The notes: generated by a model from the sequence alone, not told the origin. A DNA stretch of 9,663 bases from Thermoplasmata archaeon (GCA_021819605.1 JAKAQT010000053.1:1-9663), one strand, 5' to 3'. Shown: positions 1 to 6,525, numbered from the stretch's first letter. Numbers and translations: made by a program.

Positions 1-8
1 AAATTATA
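1..8 (+). promoter_or_regulatory. Probable TATA box of the tRNA-Gly gene
   Basis: The sequence AAATTATA lies about 24-31 nt upstream of the mature tRNA 5' end, the distance expected for an archaeal box A. Any BRE element would lie outside the window. A second AT-rich stretch (TGTATATT, 13-20) is too close to the tRNA to serve as its box A. Confidence 0.4.
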
Positions 9-31
9 CCTGTGTATATTGCCGTAGGGAA

Positions 32-106
32 GCAGGTGTAGTGTAGTCTGGTCTAGCACGAGAGCCTTCCAAGCTTTCGACCCGGGTCCAAATCCCGGCA
101 CCTGCA
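32..106 (+). tRNA. tRNA-Gly (anticodon UCC)
   Basis: The stretch folds as a complete cloverleaf. The acceptor stem is GCAGGTG (32-38) paired with CACCTGC (99-105), with discriminator base A106. The D stem is GTGT/GCAC (41-44/56-59). The anticodon stem is AGAGC/GCTTT with one G-T pair, around the loop CTTCCAA (66-72) carrying anticodon TCC at 68-70. The T stem is CCGGG/CCCGG around the loop TCCAAAT. No intron is present, and the CCA tail is not encoded because TATC follows A106. A UCC anticodon reads GGA and GGG glycine codons. The gene is unaccompanied by other tRNAs in the window. Confidence 0.96.
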
Positions 107-350
107 TATCGATTAAGATACAAGACGTATAATTGAATAGAGCCATTTTGGGCAACGGCTTTATAAGGTCCGCATGGAAATCCTGGAATCACTTGGAATA
201 AAATCATGACATTTGCGCACATTTCTAGAGGGCTAAGGGTAGAATTCTACTTTTGATTATATCATTTCAGATGAAGCGAGTATGTGCATTTACATGCCAG
301 AGCACGTGAGTTTGGCTGCTTCTCTCAGACTTCTAAAGGCTTCATAAGAA
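107..350. other. Non-coding stretch downstream of the tRNA
   Basis: I see no supportable gene here on either strand. A TATA-like motif (CTTTATAA, 159-166) and an 11-codon plus-strand ORF starting at 174 (MEILESLGIKS) are present. The motif is only about 13 nt upstream of that ATG, so they do not make a convincing gene; the ORF could be a truncated gene start. No strong T-tract terminator follows the tRNA. Confidence 0.5.
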
Positions 351-435
351 AACTGACGGAATTCAGGAGAATCATTGACAACACAAATGGGATATCAAAG
401 GATCCAGTTAAAAGAAACCTCTGAAGTTTATTGAT
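351..435 (+). repeat. Left copy of a ~90-bp diverged direct repeat (IS-end remnant)
   Basis: This stretch matches 2957-3040 in the same orientation. Both start with AACTGAC-GAATT, share a weaker middle (CA.C.CA.ATGG), and end with CCAGTTAAAAGAAA, then C.TCTGAAGTT. The start-to-CCAGTT spacing is nearly the same (53 versus 55 nt). The second copy lies directly downstream of a broken IS5-type transposase, so this copy is best read as an isolated right end of the same element family with the transposase part lost. It ends a few bases from the TGA at 440-442 that closes the minus-strand open frame. Confidence 0.65.
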
Positions 436-439
436 AGGA

Positions 440-625
440 TCACTTTTTGAAGTCAAATGAAGCCCGTGAATTTCTATCCTGCCATCTTTCTAGTTTCTTC
501 TTCTTATTGAAAATATTCATTGAAGCAAAATCCCTGAAATCAGATTTCTCAAGACCATATTTGCTCTGGAAAATTGGAAATGTCAGCCTTTGAATCGACC
601 AAATAGAAAGAGGTGACCAAATAAA
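440..625 (-). other. In-frame continuation of the membrane-protein gene beyond its TAG stop
   Basis: Directly after the TAG at 628-626, the same minus-strand frame stays open for 61 codons until a TGA at 442-440. The conceptual peptide starts with FIWSPLSIW, passes through a moderately hydrophobic stretch, and ends in a basic, charged tail containing NKKKKLERWQDRN and finally FDFKK. That composition resembles a cytoplasmic tail after a membrane helix. The simplest reading is that the gene once encoded about 143 residues and acquired a nonsense codon. Chance openness, a sequencing error, or decoding of UAG are alternatives. No ribosome-binding site is visible for separate translation. Confidence 0.4.
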
Positions 626-871
626 CTAACTAAGTAGCATCACCATAAGGGATATTCCTAGGGGGGACCATCCTATGATATTAGCCAGAGATGGTTTAGT
701 TAAGTATACTGCAGTTAGTGATCCACCCAAGCAAATTAACATAACCACGGTTGGGATAACAATAGCCTTTCGTATATATTTCCAGCTATTGTCCTCGGCT
801 AGCGCGAAGATCAGGAAATACAGATATATGAAAATTGTCAGCAGTATTATCCCGTAAGTCACAATGATCAT
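626..871 (-). CDS. Small three-helix membrane protein, partner of the upstream exported protein
   Basis: I do not recognise a family. The 81-residue product is almost wholly hydrophobic, with predicted helices at about residues 2-24, 36-57 and 63-81. The only charged segments are EDNSWKYIRK between helices 1 and 2 and a single Lys before helix 3, so the positive-inside rule suggests an outside N-terminus. I chose ATG 871 because GAGGG sits 8 nt upstream, a good Shine-Dalgarno spacing; a TTG at 886 would overlap the upstream gene and lacks such a site. The gap to the exported-protein stop is 4 nt, so the two are almost certainly co-transcribed and perhaps translationally coupled. The frame continues past the TAG (see 440-625), so this may be a shortened gene. 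A role as immunity or anchoring partner of the exported protein is inference. Confidence 0.65.
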   Translation of the reverse strand: MIIVTYGIILLTIFIYLYFLIFALAEDNSWKYIRKAIVIPTVVMLICLGGSLTAVYLTKPSLANIIGWSPLGISLMVMLLS

Positions 872-875
872 TGAA

Positions 876-2114
876 TCAGCCCTCAAAATATAGAGCTACG
901 TCTGCCCATTGAGGTGGATCAGGCAGGTAATGTTCGGTGTTAGTTCCGTATACATCCTTGACCTGGTTGAAGAGAGTTATGAAGTTCTGCGCTGCGTCTC
1001 CCCCTGTGATGGGTTCTACTTGTCTGAAGACCGGAAAGAGGCTCTTTTCTGGATAATTCAGACCCCAAACAGAAAACTCTGGTACCAGTCCCCATTCCCA
1101 GTTGTTTAGAGTGAACGCCACATAGAAGCTGTGTGTTGAGTCCCACTCGTTACTGAACAGTGTATTCACATTTTTTGCAAGCTCTAAAAGGCTTACCACC
1201 CCTGTCACATCAGATACTACATTGGAGACGATACCAGCTAAAAGCGCAGCAAAAGTATATCCTTCTATTCCAATTATGCCACCAAGTGCGCCCCAAACAA
1301 CTCCAGAAATTAGGTCAGTAATAAGAGCGTCTAAGGTTAGTGCATTTACAATGAAGTTCTTGTAAGCATTTGCATTGTAAAGATTAGTAAAATTCATGTA
1401 AATGTTATAGCTGGTTCCTGATATGAGACCTCCCCATCCCCAGTGAACCGTAAAGTCGTTCAGCCAGAAATATGGGTCTATGGGAGTATATTCACCATTG
1501 TTAAATATCAAAGCATATATGAGAGTCTGATTGTTTTCAGAATACCTGTATGTCAGTTTGTAAATGGTTTGGCTTTTATGTACAATTGTTTGATTGGATA
1601 TTAGTACGCCAAGACGATTTTTCTCTACTTGCAAAACATCGATTTGATTGCCCTGCGAAATCTGTTGCAACTTGTAGTCCGCAACGGCTTGTAAATCTGT
1701 CTTTGCTTCGGGGCTGCCTTTTTCCCAAAGCGAAAGAATGACGCTGGCATTCTGCTGAACGATGCCCCTGCTTGAAGAGGGAATAAGTTCATAGTTATGA
1801 GTATACCAGAATATAAAGTTCAGATCTGCTTTGTATTTTAGCTGGTCCAGGATGCTGTGATGTGTGCCATAATGGACAAGATTGTAGATCATGAATTTCT
1901 GTAAATCGTGAATTTCGTGCTCGTTCAAAAATGCTATCCTGCCATTTATTGCAACATTCTGATTAGCGGAGTTGAACGGCATGATCCCAGATAAGTTATC
2001 CACCGCTCTGCCATTGCTATGCGATGTTGCATTATGTGCAACCCCGGAAAAAGCAAGCAATATCATCAGTAAAGCCATGAATGTAACACCTAAAAACTTT
2101 AACCGTTTCTTCAT
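876..2114 (-). CDS. Exported cysteine-free protein with glycine-zipper hydrophobic segment, function unknown
   Basis: No family is recognised. The 412-residue product begins with a typical signal peptide: MKKRLKF, a hydrophobic core to about residue 24, then a possible cleavage near SGVAHNA. The mature part has no cysteine, five N-glycosylation sequons (N28, N122, N174, N195, N241) and many aromatic residues, fitting an extracellular protein. Residues about 256-312 are hydrophobic and include G271-x3-G275-x3-G279 plus G278/G282 and A289/A293, a glycine-zipper pattern known from membrane-inserting and pore-forming peptides. ATG 2114 is chosen because it opens the signal peptide and lies just downstream of the TSS predicted from the TATA box at 2135-2147; the frame is open upstream to 2462, but only over transposase DNA. 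It heads a two-gene operon with the small membrane protein. A secreted toxin, an adhesin or a cell-surface structural protein are all possible. Confidence 0.75.
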   Translation of the reverse strand: MKKRLKFLGVTFMALLMILLAFSGVAHNATSHSNGRAVDNLSGIMPFNSANQNVAINGRIAFLNEHEIHDLQKFMIYNLVHYGTHHSILDQLKYKADLNFIFWYTHNYELIPSSSRGIVQQNASVILSLWEKGSPEAKTDLQAVADYKLQQISQGNQIDVLQVEKNRLGVLISNQTIVHKSQTIYKLTYRYSENNQTLIYALIFNNGEYTPIDPYFWLNDFTVHWGWGGLISGTSYNIYMNFTNLYNANAYKNFIVNALTLDALITDLISGVVWGALGGIIGIEGYTFAALLAGIVSNVVSDVTGVVSLLELAKNVNTLFSNEWDSTHSFYVAFTLNNWEWGLVPEFSVWGLNYPEKSLFPVFRQVEPITGGDAAQNFITLFNQVKDVYGTNTEHYLPDPPQWADVALYFEG

Positions 2115-2134
2115 AAGAATCAAAAAAACTTTGG

Positions 2135-2147
2135 TATATATATATAT
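2135..2147 (-). promoter_or_regulatory. TATA box of the exported-protein operon (TA repeat)
   Basis: An uninterrupted TATATATATATAT run is centred about 27 nt upstream of ATG 2114, which places the transcription start at or next to the start codon and predicts a leaderless mRNA. The box is unusually long, so the exact TBP position may vary. It lies within a few tens of bases of the truncated transposase remnant. Confidence 0.65.
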
Positions 2148-2165
2148 TGTAACAGTAATAACTAA

Positions 2166-2883
2166 AACCTTCAAAGGGCATTCGAGAGCAAATATGATTG
2201 GGTCCAGTACACAGGATCCCCCTTCATCACATCTGATCATGGAAAGCATGGGAGAAGGAAACCTCCCGCACCGGATATGCCTGATCTGCCTGAGAAATCG
2301 GTGGCTGTGGACAGGAAGGGGGCTGAAAGGCAGGCCAGGAGAGCCAGGGAGGAGAAGAAACACCTCAGGAAGGATGAGCACAGAGAATCCATGACGGGAA
2401 GATCCAGGGATGGCACATTCGCGCAGAAGGATAGAAAGGACTTCTTCGGATACAAGCAGCATTCATCCCATGGTGTTGATCTGCCACTGGTCCGTGAATC
2501 TGTCATCACAGCTGCCTCGCTGCACGATTCACAGGTTGATCTCTCCATCTCGGCGATTTTGCACAAATCTTGACCGGCGTTTACAGGATGCCCTGCTACA
2601 GGGATAAAGGATACCAGGGTGCCCCTGCCGCGGCATCAATGCAACCATGGATCGTGCATCCAGAAACACTCCCCTGACCATGAAACAGGTACGCAGGAAC
2701 ATCAGGATCTCAAGGAAGCGGACACCCGGTGAGAGGCCGTATTCAGTGATAAAGAGGGTGCAGAACGGTGGCCATACCCTTGTCACCATGGTGAGGAGAG
2801 TCAGGGTGAAGATGACATTTGTGAACATGGCATACAACCTTTCAACGGTTGTTCACATGAAAAGAATTGGGATAATAGCGTGA
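2166..2883 (+). pseudogene. Degraded IS5-type (DDE) transposase, N-terminally truncated and frameshifted
   Basis: Three plus-strand frames join into one transposase. Frame A (2166-2573, open after a TAA at 2163) reads through PFITSDHGKHGRRKPP, a Lys/Arg/Glu-rich insert, RSRDGTFAQKDRKDFFGYK and ASLHDSQVDL. Frame B (about 2567-2629) carries YRDKGYQGAP. Frame C (about 2632-2883) carries GINATMDRA, then RKRTPGERPYSVIKR, and ends in a YNLST-containing C-terminus. The DDE signature is therefore partly kept: the Asp of YRDKGY and the Glu and Lys of R(3)E(6)K. The expected first Asp before the FI motif reads GSPFI and seems lost. The N-terminal domain is missing. With at least two frameshifts the gene cannot make an active enzyme. 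Its truncated 5' edge abuts the promoter of the divergent exported-protein gene. Confidence 0.85.
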
Positions 2884-2956
2884 GCGCCCTAAAATAAGAG
2901 AAAAAACCAGGAAAAGAGATGCAGAAAGAGGGAATAGCGGAGAGTTTTCTGCCAGA
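2884..2956 (+). other. Non-coding tail of the IS remnant
   Basis: This purine-rich stretch between the transposase stop and the conserved repeat contains no gene. It presumably belongs to the insertion element, as it lies between the transposase C-terminus and the terminal repeat. It shows no clear similarity to the DNA upstream of the left repeat copy. Confidence 0.4.
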
Positions 2957-3040
2957 AACTGACTGAATTTGCTGGAATTCCTCATCACATCAATGGAACC
3001 CTGGAAAACTGCCAGTTAAAAGAAAACGTCTGAAGTTAAT
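2957..3040 (+). repeat. Right copy of the ~90-bp diverged direct repeat (probable right end of the IS)
   Basis: This copy aligns with 351-435. The best-conserved block is CCAGTTAAAAGAAAACG, followed by TCTGAAGTT (from 3012), about 26 of 28 positions identical allowing one gap; the remainder is roughly 60-65% identical by eye. Its place about 75 bp after the transposase stop fits the right terminus of the element. No matching inverted copy (AACTTCAGACG reading forward) occurs left of the transposase, consistent with loss of the left end. It finishes about 15 nt from the stop codon of the minus-strand DUF302 gene, whose transcript would run into the T-rich complement. Confidence 0.65.
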
Positions 3041-3054
3041 AAAAAAATGAAACA

Positions 3055-3444
3055 TCAAGCGTGAGTGGCATAACTGTCCAGATCTGCCACCAGTGAAGCC
3101 AGTTTGTTGATAAATTCGGAAGATCTGGAAAGATGATATGCTCCTTTGAGATCATCATAATCAGCATGCACCAGGTAAACGAGGTTGTCTTCCTGGTAAA
3201 CCAGAACCTTTGAAGGAAGTTCAAGGCCTATGTCCGGATTCTCCTCCATGAGGTGTGTTCCAACAAGGGGAGACCCGAACATTATGACCTTTTCCGGCCT
3301 GAGGTTGAGCCCAACTTTCACAGCATTTTCATGGTGATCAACTGTTGTGAAAACCGCCACGTTCCTGGATTTAAGGAATTCATATATTCTGTTGCAGGTT
3401 TCGTCAAAACTGAATGTGCTTTTTTCTTTATGCAGATTTACCAT
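3055..3444 (-). CDS. DUF302 domain protein
   Basis: The 129-residue product matches the DUF302 pattern along residues about 10-100. It has an SFDETCNRI opening, a VDHHENAVKVGLNLRPEKVIMFGSPLVGTHLME core, GLELPSKVLVY, and a closing HADYDDLKGAYHL segment. DUF302 proteins are small, widespread in bacteria and archaea, of unknown biochemical function, and often sit near redox or stress genes. No signal peptide is seen, so it should be cytoplasmic. It has its own promoter with box A at 3472-3480, giving a very short leader before ATG 3444, and is transcribed divergently from valS. Downstream on its strand lies the IS-end repeat, whose complement is T-rich (TTTTTTTATT) and could terminate the message. 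Confidence 0.88.
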   Translation of the reverse strand: MVNLHKEKSTFSFDETCNRIYEFLKSRNVAVFTTVDHHENAVKVGLNLRPEKVIMFGSPLVGTHLMEENPDIGLELPSKVLVYQEDNLVYLVHADYDDLKGAYHLSRSSEFINKLASLVADLDSYATHA

Positions 3445-3471
3445 TTCTTTTCTTGTAGTTATGATAATTTG

Positions 3472-3480
3472 CTATATATG
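3472..3480 (-). promoter_or_regulatory. TATA box of the DUF302 gene
   Basis: Read on the minus strand the motif is CATATATAG, preceded by an A-rich BRE-like stretch (GCAAAA). Its centre is about 32 nt from ATG 3444, predicting initiation about 5 nt upstream of the start codon. Confidence 0.6.
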
Positions 3481-3580
3481 TTTTGCAGAAACACTCTGTT
3501 TTTCAGGGCCAGATCTTGCAGGTAACCGGCTCACTTTTTCCCGTGAATTGCTGAGGCTTCCATGGTGGGTATGAAAATGG

Positions 3581-3587
3581 TTTTAAT
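3581..3587 (+). promoter_or_regulatory. TATA-like box of valS
   Basis: TTTTAAT is centred about 26 nt upstream of ATG 3610. This matches the archaeal box A to TSS distance for a leaderless transcript starting at the valS codon, and supports ATG 3610 over ATG 3562, which lies upstream of the box. Confidence 0.5.
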
Positions 3588-3609
3588 TGTCAACATCCTA
3601 ACCAACAGA

Positions 3610-5988
3610 ATGGATCTAGACATTCCTGCCATGGAAGCCAGATGGAAAAAACTCTGGTCTGAAGAATCAATTTATGCCACTGAAATCGGCCACAGTGAAC
3701 GTGAGAAGTGTTTCTCCATAGATACTCCACCGCCCACAATTTCCGGTAAGATGCACATGGGGCATGCCTTTTCATACCCCCACCAGGATTTTATTGCAAG
3801 ATACAAGAGGCTCAGGGGATACAGTGTATTCTATCCCTGGGGGTTCGATGACAACGGACTTCCCACGGAAAGGTATACGGAAAAATCCCTGGGCATAAAG
3901 GGTGAAAGAACAGACCTGGGGGAGTTCATCCGTCTCTGCATGCAGGAAAGTGCAAAGGCAGAGGAAGAACTGAAGAAGAACTGGATGGATCTGGGAATCA
4001 GTGCCGATTTCTCGCACGCCTACAGGACATTTTCTGAAACTTCAATGAAAATATCGCAATCCATGTTTCTGGACCTGGTGGAAAAGGGGAGGGTATACCG
4101 GGAAGAAGGTCCCACAATACGATGCCCAACCTGCAGGACGGCAATTTCTCAGATCGACCTGAAGGACATAAACCAGTCCTCCGAGTTTGTTTATGTGAGA
4201 TTCACGGGAAAGGACGGAGGCGTTCTCATTGCCACAACAAGGCCTGAGCTGATGGGGGCATGTGTTGCAGTGGCAGTCAACCCATCTGATGAGAGATATT
4301 CAGGTTTCATAGGAAAGAAAGTAACTGTTCCAGTATACGGATACACAGTTGATATCATAACTGACGACCTGGTGGCAATGGATAAGGGTACAGGGGCTGA
4401 AATGGTCTGTACTTTCGGGGACCAGAATGATATTTACCTGTGGAGAAAGCATGGGCTGTCAACCCGCATCATCCTGGACGATTTCGGGAAATTCAAGGAA
4501 GAGGCCGGCATTATCAAAGGTCTCACGGTCAGGGAGGGCAGAAAGAGGATCATAGAGGAACTGGAGCACCTGAAGGTCGTTGAAAAAATAGAGCGTGTCA
4601 AGCACTCAGTCAATGCGCACGAACGCTGCGATACGCCGGTGGAGTTCGGCATCAGCAAGCAGTGGTATGTGAAAGTCCTTGACATAAGGGAAGAGCTGAA
4701 AGCCTCGGCCCACTCGGCACAGTGGATACCGATTCACATGAGGGTCAGGATCGACAACTGGATAAACGGCCTGAAGTGGGACTGGGGCATCTCAAGGCAG
4801 AGGTTCCTTGGAGTGCCTTTCCCTGTATGGTACTGCAGGAAATGTGGCGAAACGGTATATGCCGGCAAGGATGATCTCCCTGTTGATCCCAGGACATATG
4901 CCGGAAAGATTGCCTGCCCAAAGTGCGGCTCTTCCGATCTTGATCCGGAGACTGACGTGATGGATACATGGGCCACGTCGTCCCTGAGTCCCAGGCTTGC
5001 CCTTATACCTGAAGGTCTCTTTCCCAGTCTTTACCCCATGGATGCAAGATTCCAGGGTCATGATATAATTTCCACATGGGCTTTTACAACAATTGTCAGG
5101 TCATTCATACACGACGGCATTTCTCCATGGAAGACCATCCTCATCAGCGGAAATGTATATGATCCGCAGGGCCAGAAGATGAGCAAGAGCCGGGGAAACA
5201 TAATCGAGCCGGCGGACCTTGTGAATGAATACGGTGCAGATGCAGTGAGATACTGGGCATCCACGGCCCTGCCTGGCGAGGATATAAAGGTGAGGGAGCA
5301 GGATTTTGTCCGGGGCAAGAGGACCGTCATAAAGATATTCAACGCCTCAAAACTGGTTGCAATGCTTTCGGGGGGTACCGCAACACCTGCAGTGCCCGAA
5401 GCAAAGCATCCAATAAACGCAGGGGTAATTTCCGGGCTCAATGACCTCATAGTAAAGGTCACAGATCTTATGGACAGCTACCAGTTTTCCAGGGCAAGAT
5501 CGGAAATAGACAATTTCTTCTGGAACATATACTGTGACAACTATCTTGAGATGGCTAAGGGAATCGTGAACAGGTCTCAGGAGATTGGCAGCGATACACG
5601 GGAGGAGTTCGGGCGGATCCTCAGATACGTTCTCCTCCAGATAATGAAGATGTACGCTCCTGTAATGCCATTCATTACCGAAGAGGTCTATCATTCGCTC
5701 AACCTCGGCCCCGAAAAAAGCATTCATCTGGAAAAATGGCCAATTCCTTCCGGAAACATTTCGGAGAAGAGTGGTGCGGCCGAGTTTGGATATATTCTGC
5801 AGGTCCTGTCTGCCGTCCGTTCATTCAAGACATCGAAAAAGCTATCAATGGGCAGTCACATTGATTCACTGACCATAATGGGGGATAAGGCCATACTTGA
5901 AAGATACAGGGAAGAGGTCATGGCCGTGATGAATATCGGCGGCCTCAGCTTCCAGCAATCCCAGGAAATTCAGGTCAGGGAAGGGTAA
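3610..5988 (+). CDS. valS: Valyl-tRNA synthetase
   Basis: This cytoplasmic class I enzyme charges tRNA-Val with valine using ATP. The 792-residue product has the HIGH signature as HMGH (49-52) after PPPTISGKM. A Zn-binding-like CPTC (172-175) precedes the CP1 editing domain, which has the ATTRPELMGACVAVAVNP segment from residue 208. WDWGISRQRFLGVPFPVWYC leads to a second zinc ribbon (C409/C412, C436/C439). The KMSKS loop is at 523-527, followed by an anticodon-binding helical domain with a short C-terminal tail. The GISRQR, FQGHDIISTWAF and SGNVYDPQGQKMSKSRGN contexts identify ValRS rather than IleRS or LeuRS. The start is taken at MDLDIPAMEARW because family members begin this way and the TATA-like box sits 26 nt upstream; the frame is open 16 codons further, to 3562. 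It leads an operon with the next gene, 3 nt downstream. Confidence 0.97.
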   Translation: MDLDIPAMEARWKKLWSEESIYATEIGHSEREKCFSIDTPPPTISGKMHMGHAFSYPHQDFIARYKRLRGYSVFYPWGFDDNGLPTERYTEKSLGIKGERTDLGEFIRLCMQESAKAEEELKKNWMDLGISADFSHAYRTFSETSMKISQSMFLDLVEKGRVYREEGPTIRCPTCRTAISQIDLKDINQSSEFVYVRFTGKDGGVLIATTRPELMGACVAVAVNPSDERYSGFIGKKVTVPVYGYTVDIITDDLVAMDKGTGAEMVCTFGDQNDIYLWRKHGLSTRIILDDFGKFKEEAGIIKGLTVREGRKRIIEELEHLKVVEKIERVKHSVNAHERCDTPVEFGISKQWYVKVLDIREELKASAHSAQWIPIHMRVRIDNWINGLKWDWGISRQRFLGVPFPVWYCRKCGETVYAGKDDLPVDPRTYAGKIACPKCGSSDLDPETDVMDTWATSSLSPRLALIPEGLFPSLYPMDARFQGHDIISTWAFTTIVRSFIHDGISPWKTILISGNVYDPQGQKMSKSRGNIIEPADLVNEYGADAVRYWASTALPGEDIKVREQDFVRGKRTVIKIFNASKLVAMLSGGTATPAVPEAKHPINAGVISGLNDLIVKVTDLMDSYQFSRARSEIDNFFWNIYCDNYLEMAKGIVNRSQEIGSDTREEFGRILRYVLLQIMKMYAPVMPFITEEVYHSLNLGPEKSIHLEKWPIPSGNISEKSGAAEFGYILQVLSAVRSFKTSKKLSMGSHIDSLTIMGDKAILERYREEVMAVMNIGGLSFQQSQEIQVREG

Positions 5989-5991
5989 GAA

Positions 5992-6525
5992 ATGTTCAGG
6001 CCCGTAAGGAAAAGGATAGTGAGAATAGCCGCCATAATACTCATAGTTTCTGTCATTCTCTTCTCGTATTCTGTCTATTCCATTGAGAGCAACGTTTCCA
6101 CTCACCGTAATGTATCAGTTCTGCCGGGATCAGCGTCATCCGTTTCCATCAGAGAGGATAATGTGCAGGCCGGCAATGATCTGGAATACATCATAGCATC
6201 ACATAACGGCACCGACATAAATATCACGGCTTACATGCTTTCTCCAGGCGGTGTTCACAGCGGTTCTCTCTCAATAATCAACATAAACCAGGGATCAAAG
6301 GTGTTTGTGGCAGATTCATCGGGCAACTGGACACTTGTCATAACCAACAATGCCCATACGTCAGCTGTAGTGGATGTGACAATCACGAATATTGGCTACC
6401 TCTATCTCATAGGAGCAATATTTGGTTTCATTCTCCTCATAGTGGGAATAGTAATGATAGGGCTGAATTCATACGCAAGATTAGCTGAAAGAAGAAGGGA
6501 AAAGAACAGGGGATTCTCTGAGTGA
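5992..6525 (+). CDS. Membrane protein with extracellular beta-sandwich-like domain between two helices
   Basis: Family not recognised. The 177-residue product has a basic N-terminus (FRPVRKRIVR), a helix at about 9-29, an ectodomain at 31-135, a second helix at about 136-158 and a strongly basic cytoplasmic tail (ARLAERRREKNR). Five sequons (N34, N40, N72, N77, N112) sit in the ectodomain, supporting an external location. The ectodomain ends in alternating strands with GNWTLVITNNA followed by AVVDVTITNIG, reminiscent of GOLD/emp24-like beta-sandwiches; that likeness is only an impression. It starts 3 nt after the valS stop, with a purine-rich GGAAGGG about 6 nt before the ATG as the ribosome-binding site, so it should be co-transcribed with valS. 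Nothing in the sequence links its function to tRNA charging. Confidence 0.82.
   Translation: MFRPVRKRIVRIAAIILIVSVILFSYSVYSIESNVSTHRNVSVLPGSASSVSIREDNVQAGNDLEYIIASHNGTDINITAYMLSPGGVHSGSLSIININQGSKVFVADSSGNWTLVITNNAHTSAVVDVTITNIGYLYLIGAIFGFILLIVGIVMIGLNSYARLAERRREKNRGFSE

Noticed and set aside
4..222. 72-codon minus-strand ORF at the left edge
   Set aside because: It runs antisense through the whole tRNA-Gly gene, and its sequence is explained by the tRNA.
1972..2394. 140-codon plus-strand ORF
   Set aside because: It is antisense to the signal-peptide region of the exported protein and out of frame with the transposase remnant; the recognisable transposase residues are in the frame open from 2166.
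2115..2462. 116-codon N-terminal extension of the exported protein
   Set aside because: It passes through the promoter and antisense to transposase DNA, and would bury the obvious signal peptide that starts at 2114.
3562..3609. 16-codon longer start for valS
   Set aside because: The extra residues do not resemble ValRS N-termini, and the likely TATA box at 3581-3587 lies inside this stretch.
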